DNA from: Sabulibacter ruber
GTDB taxonomy: Bacteria > Bacteroidota > Bacteroidia > Cytophagales > Hymenobacteraceae
Length of the DNA stretch: 64,000 nucleotides
NCBI RefSeq assembly: GCF_017355955.1
Contig: NZ_JAFFID010000001.1
Coordinates: forward strand, 1,364,001 to 1,428,000
Direction of reading: 5' to 3'
Part shown: piece by piece, positions 61,864 through 64,000 of the stretch
How the letters are laid out: each line of letters starts with the position of its first letter
Numbering within the stretch: the first letter of the stretch is position 1
Notes under the pieces: model-generated
What the model saw: only the letters and a program-made list of their open reading frames with translations
Told to the model about the DNA's origin: nothing
Database searches by the model: none
Translations under genes and position numbers: made by a program

Positions 61864-63021
61864 ATGGAAAACATGACCTTGGAACAAGTTGCTTCCCCAC
61901 TCACCGAAGTCTCTGAAAAACCTTCCATTCTTTACATAGATGATGAAGAGGATAATCTGGTGGTTTTTAAATCGGCGTTCAGGAGACACTACAATGTGCA
62001 TACGGCCAAATCTGGCGAGGAAGGACTGGAGATCCTGAAATCGCTGGATGCCAGCCTGGTGATCACAGACCAGCGCATGCCTCGCATGACCGGCGTTCAG
62101 TTCTTGAAAAACCTCCCGGATGAAAAGGACATGATCCGCATGATCCTGACGGGTTACAGCGACATGGAGTCTGTTATTGACGCCATTAACACCGGGCAGG
62201 TGTACCGCTACATTGCCAAGCCCTGGGACAAAGAGGAATTAAAAATCACCCTGGACAATGCCATAGAGGCCTTTCAGTTGCGCCGCAAAAACAAACAATT
62301 GATTCATGAGCTTCAGGAGGCCAATGAAGTGCTGGAGCAGAAAGTGGAGGAACGCACCCAGCAGGTGAACCTGCAGAAAGAAGAGATTGAAAAGCTACTG
62401 TTGAATATTTTGCCGGTAGAAGTGGCCAACGAACTGAAAGAAAAAGGAGCAGCCACGCCCCATTACTATGAGAGCGCCACCGTTCTTTTCACTGATTTCA
62501 TAGGGTTCACCAAAATTGCCGAGGGGCTTAGCCCCAATGAACTGGTGTCTGAGCTGAACGCCTGTTTTCTGGTCTTTGACTCTATTATAGAGAAGAACAA
62601 CCTGGAGAAAATCAAAACCATTGGGGACTCTTACATGTGCGCCGGCGGCATTCCTGTTCCAAACAAAACCCATGCGGTAGACGCCATTTTAGCCGCCATA
62701 GAAATACAGGATTATATGAGGCGCTTCAACGATGAAAGGGAGGCAAAGGGATTAGTTAGGTGGGATTTGCGCATTGGCATTCACACGGGCCCTCTTGTAG
62801 CAGGCGTAGTTGGCAGCAAAAAATTTGCCTATGACATCTGGGGCGATACCGTGAACATTGCCAGCCGCATTGAATCCTGTGGCGAACGAGGCAGGGTCAA
62901 CATCTCTGAGACAACCTTTGAGGCCGTGAAAGAATGGTTTGGGTGTCTTTACCGCGGAAAAGTGCTGGCTAAAAACAAAGGCGAGGTAGACATGTACTTT
63001 GTGGAAACCAAACTAAGCTAA
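61864..63021 (+). CDS. Response regulator with class III adenylate cyclase output
   Basis: This 385-residue protein has a receiver domain (about 20-140; D69 in ITDQRMPRMTG, Lys in YIAKPWD). A coiled coil follows (about 145-190, LEQKVEERTQQVNLQKEEIEK), and then a class III nucleotide cyclase (about 195-380). Metal-binding D211 (LFTDFIGFT) and D255 (KTIGDSYMCAGG) are present. Lys 251 and the Asp in YDIWGD give the adenine-selective pair, so cAMP is the expected product. It should be switched by the TPR kinase encoded 42 bases upstream. Two proteins with cNMP-binding domains in this window (REC-Crp regulator, patatin) could read the signal, although that is inference. Confidence 0.93.
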   Translation: MENMTLEQVASPLTEVSEKPSILYIDDEEDNLVVFKSAFRRHYNVHTAKSGEEGLEILKSLDASLVITDQRMPRMTGVQFLKNLPDEKDMIRMILTGYSDMESVIDAINTGQVYRYIAKPWDKEELKITLDNAIEAFQLRRKNKQLIHELQEANEVLEQKVEERTQQVNLQKEEIEKLLLNILPVEVANELKEKGAATPHYYESATVLFTDFIGFTKIAEGLSPNELVSELNACFLVFDSIIEKNNLEKIKTIGDSYMCAGGIPVPNKTHAVDAILAAIEIQDYMRRFNDEREAKGLVRWDLRIGIHTGPLVAGVVGSKKFAYDIWGDTVNIASRIESCGERGRVNISETTFEAVKEWFGCLYRGKVLAKNKGEVDMYFVETKLS

Positions 63022-63529
63022 AAAAACCAAATCAGATAACTCCCCTACTCCACCCTTTTACACCTCCTTTTCAGAAAGTAGCCCAGAATCAGAAGCACCT
63101 TAGGTTTCTATTTTAAGAAAGAAGCAGTTGCAGCTCAGCCCTTTCTTAAAAGAAAAGCCTAAGGTGTTTTAGTTTCTTCTGCGTTCTGAAACCGACGATA
63201 GGTGCTCTATCGCACGATATTCAGGAACACTGGTCTACTTTCCGGGCGGCAATCGCTGTCATACTAGCTACCTCCTGGCTCCAACCAGACAAAGCCCGTC
63301 TCGTTTAGAGGCTACTTTTTATAAACCAGCTCCAAACGGACATTTGATAAACATAATAAATGAACATCGTTCTTGGTTTTAAAATACAGAACGCGTACAT
63401 TATACAATTAAAACAAATAATATTACTTTATCAGGCCATGAATTTACTCAAATAGCGCCTTACAGGAACTATTCAACTGACTGTAAAGTATTTACCAAAA
63501 TAGCAGACACCAAACCTAACACAAGCATC
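63022..63529. other. Intergenic region with hairpins
   Basis: The 508-base gap holds the terminator hairpin at 63096-63166 and a degraded family hairpin at about 63299-63340 (CGTTTAGAGGCT with AGCTCCAAACG). The A/T-rich end (63340-63520) probably contains the promoter of the next gene. Confidence 0.5.
63096..63170 (+). terminator. Long hairpin after the cyclase gene (family member 10)
   Basis: An outer 9-bp stem (CACCTTAGG with CCTAAGGTG) and an inner 11-bp stem (TTTTAAGAAAG with CTTTCTTAAAA) are separated by an internal loop; TTTT follows. It lies 74 bases after the cyclase stop codon. Confidence 0.6.
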
Positions 63530-64000
63530 ATGAAAGTAGCAATGTATCTGGTGCTCACTGTATTTCTGCAAATTTCAGCCTTTGCGCACCAAAAGCCGCT
63601 GGATCATCTTAGGGACCTTTTGAGATCAGCAAAAGATACCTCCCGGGTGAACCTACTACTGCAGTTAAGCAATGCCTACCAGGGATTAAACCATACCAAA
63701 ACGCTTGAATACGCTTCAGAAGCGTTGAAACTTTCCAGAAAGCATCACTTTTCCAAAGGAGAGGCCTACGCCTTGAGCAGCATAGGGTTGGTGTATGTAA
63801 ACCAGGGAAACCACACTCTGGGCCTGCGCTACTGGAACCAATCTTTAGAGCGTTTTAATAAACTAAGCGATGAGGTAAGAGCCAGTCATCTCCTAAACAA
63901 CATTGGGGCACTGCACTCGGTACTGGGCAAAGATGAGCAAGCCCTGGTGTATCACCAAAAAGCGAAGATCCTGGCCGAATCCGTCGCCGCTACCCGCGAG
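63530..64000 (+). CDS. TPR protein, paralogue of the upstream TPR kinase (3' partial)
   Basis: The frame is open from ATG 63530 to the end of the window, giving 157 residues. It begins with a signal peptide (MKVAMYLVLTVFLQISAFAH) and continues into tetratricopeptide repeats. It aligns along its length with the N-terminus of the TPR kinase at 59611: DTSRVNLLLQLSNAY against DTTRVNILLELSKAY, and FSKGEAYALSSIGLVYV against FPKGEAYALKSLGLASV. It is therefore a tandem duplicate. Whether it ends in a kinase, a LytTR or LuxR domain, or nothing more lies beyond the window. Confidence 0.85.
   Translation, partial: MKVAMYLVLTVFLQISAFAHQKPLDHLRDLLRSAKDTSRVNLLLQLSNAYQGLNHTKTLEYASEALKLSRKHHFSKGEAYALSSIGLVYVNQGNHTLGLRYWNQSLERFNKLSDEVRASHLLNNIGALHSVLGKDEQALVYHQKAKILAESVAATRE

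Overview
The window reads as chromosomal DNA of a Bacteroidota species, most likely order Cytophagales, family Hymenobacteraceae (Rufibacter-like; this is an impression from gene content and style, not a database match). The signs are type IX secretion (T9SS) C-terminal sorting domains on two large secreted proteins, Bacteroidota-type promoter pieces (TTTG and TAnnTTTG) with few Shine-Dalgarno sequences, many lipoproteins, TPR-sensor histidine kinases, and response regulators fused to Crp-type DNA-binding domains. I found about 41 genes and no rRNA, tRNA, CRISPR array, transposase or prophage gene.

Layout. 1-5.4 kb: end of a T9SS-exported IPT/TIG protein, an Anbu-type proteasome-like hydrolase overlapping a transglutaminase-like protein, an AcuI/YhdH reductase and a secreted esterase. 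5.5-9.4 kb: a bacterial RNA-repair cassette, hen1 overlapping pnkp. 9.4-13.8 kb: a large DUF6493-like protein with a SWIM zinc-finger partner, convergent to the repair cassette. 13.9-25.3 kb: GH26 mannanase lipoprotein, a small unknown protein, cysQ, and the alpha-2-macroglobulin / penicillin-binding protein 1C pair. 25.3-29.1 kb: a TPR histidine kinase and an M28 peptidase. 29.6-42.1 kb: three universal stress proteins around hemA and a four-gene two-component cluster (FixL-like PAS kinase, single-domain regulator, REC-kinase, REC-cNMP-Crp regulator), plus an RhtA-like exporter and two tandem DUF421 membrane proteins. 42.4-45.4 kb: ECF sigma factor with overlapping anti-sigma factor, an HD protein and a Gfo/Idh/MocA oxidoreductase. 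45.7-52.5 kb: altronate dehydratase, fructose-1,6-bisphosphatase, and a pectin cluster on the minus strand (VOC protein, GH28 polygalacturonase, rhamnogalacturonan acetylesterase, LamG lipoprotein). 53-64 kb: a cNMP-binding patatin phospholipase, a 1319-residue S8-like protease with T9SS signal, a TPR histidine kinase, a REC-adenylate cyclase, and the start of a second TPR protein.

How the genes work together. (1) Palindromes with the same 12-base core GCAATCGATTGC lie just before altronate dehydratase and before the pectin cluster, which suggests one LacI-type regulator controls pectin breakdown and galacturonate catabolism. (2) Two of the usp genes share an almost identical ATGA-N6-TCAT site with the half-site geometry of Crp/Fnr operators. 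One site abuts a promoter and the other lies between a usp gene and the FixL-like kinase cluster that encodes a Crp-type regulator. A redox or oxygen stress regulon is a reasonable hypothesis. (3) A cAMP link is possible: an adenylate cyclase response regulator and two proteins with cNMP-binding domains are present.

The most distinctive structural feature is a family of long, near-perfect hairpins built on a shared half-site (about CGTTTTRGGGCTGTTTT), placed 8-140 bases after stop codons at about ten places, with different outer stem sequences that stay self-complementary. Two 125-bp elements with 25-30 bp perfect terminal inverted repeats, a 259-bp element with 27-bp inverted ends, and a 69-bp palindrome are further mobile or REP-like repeats.
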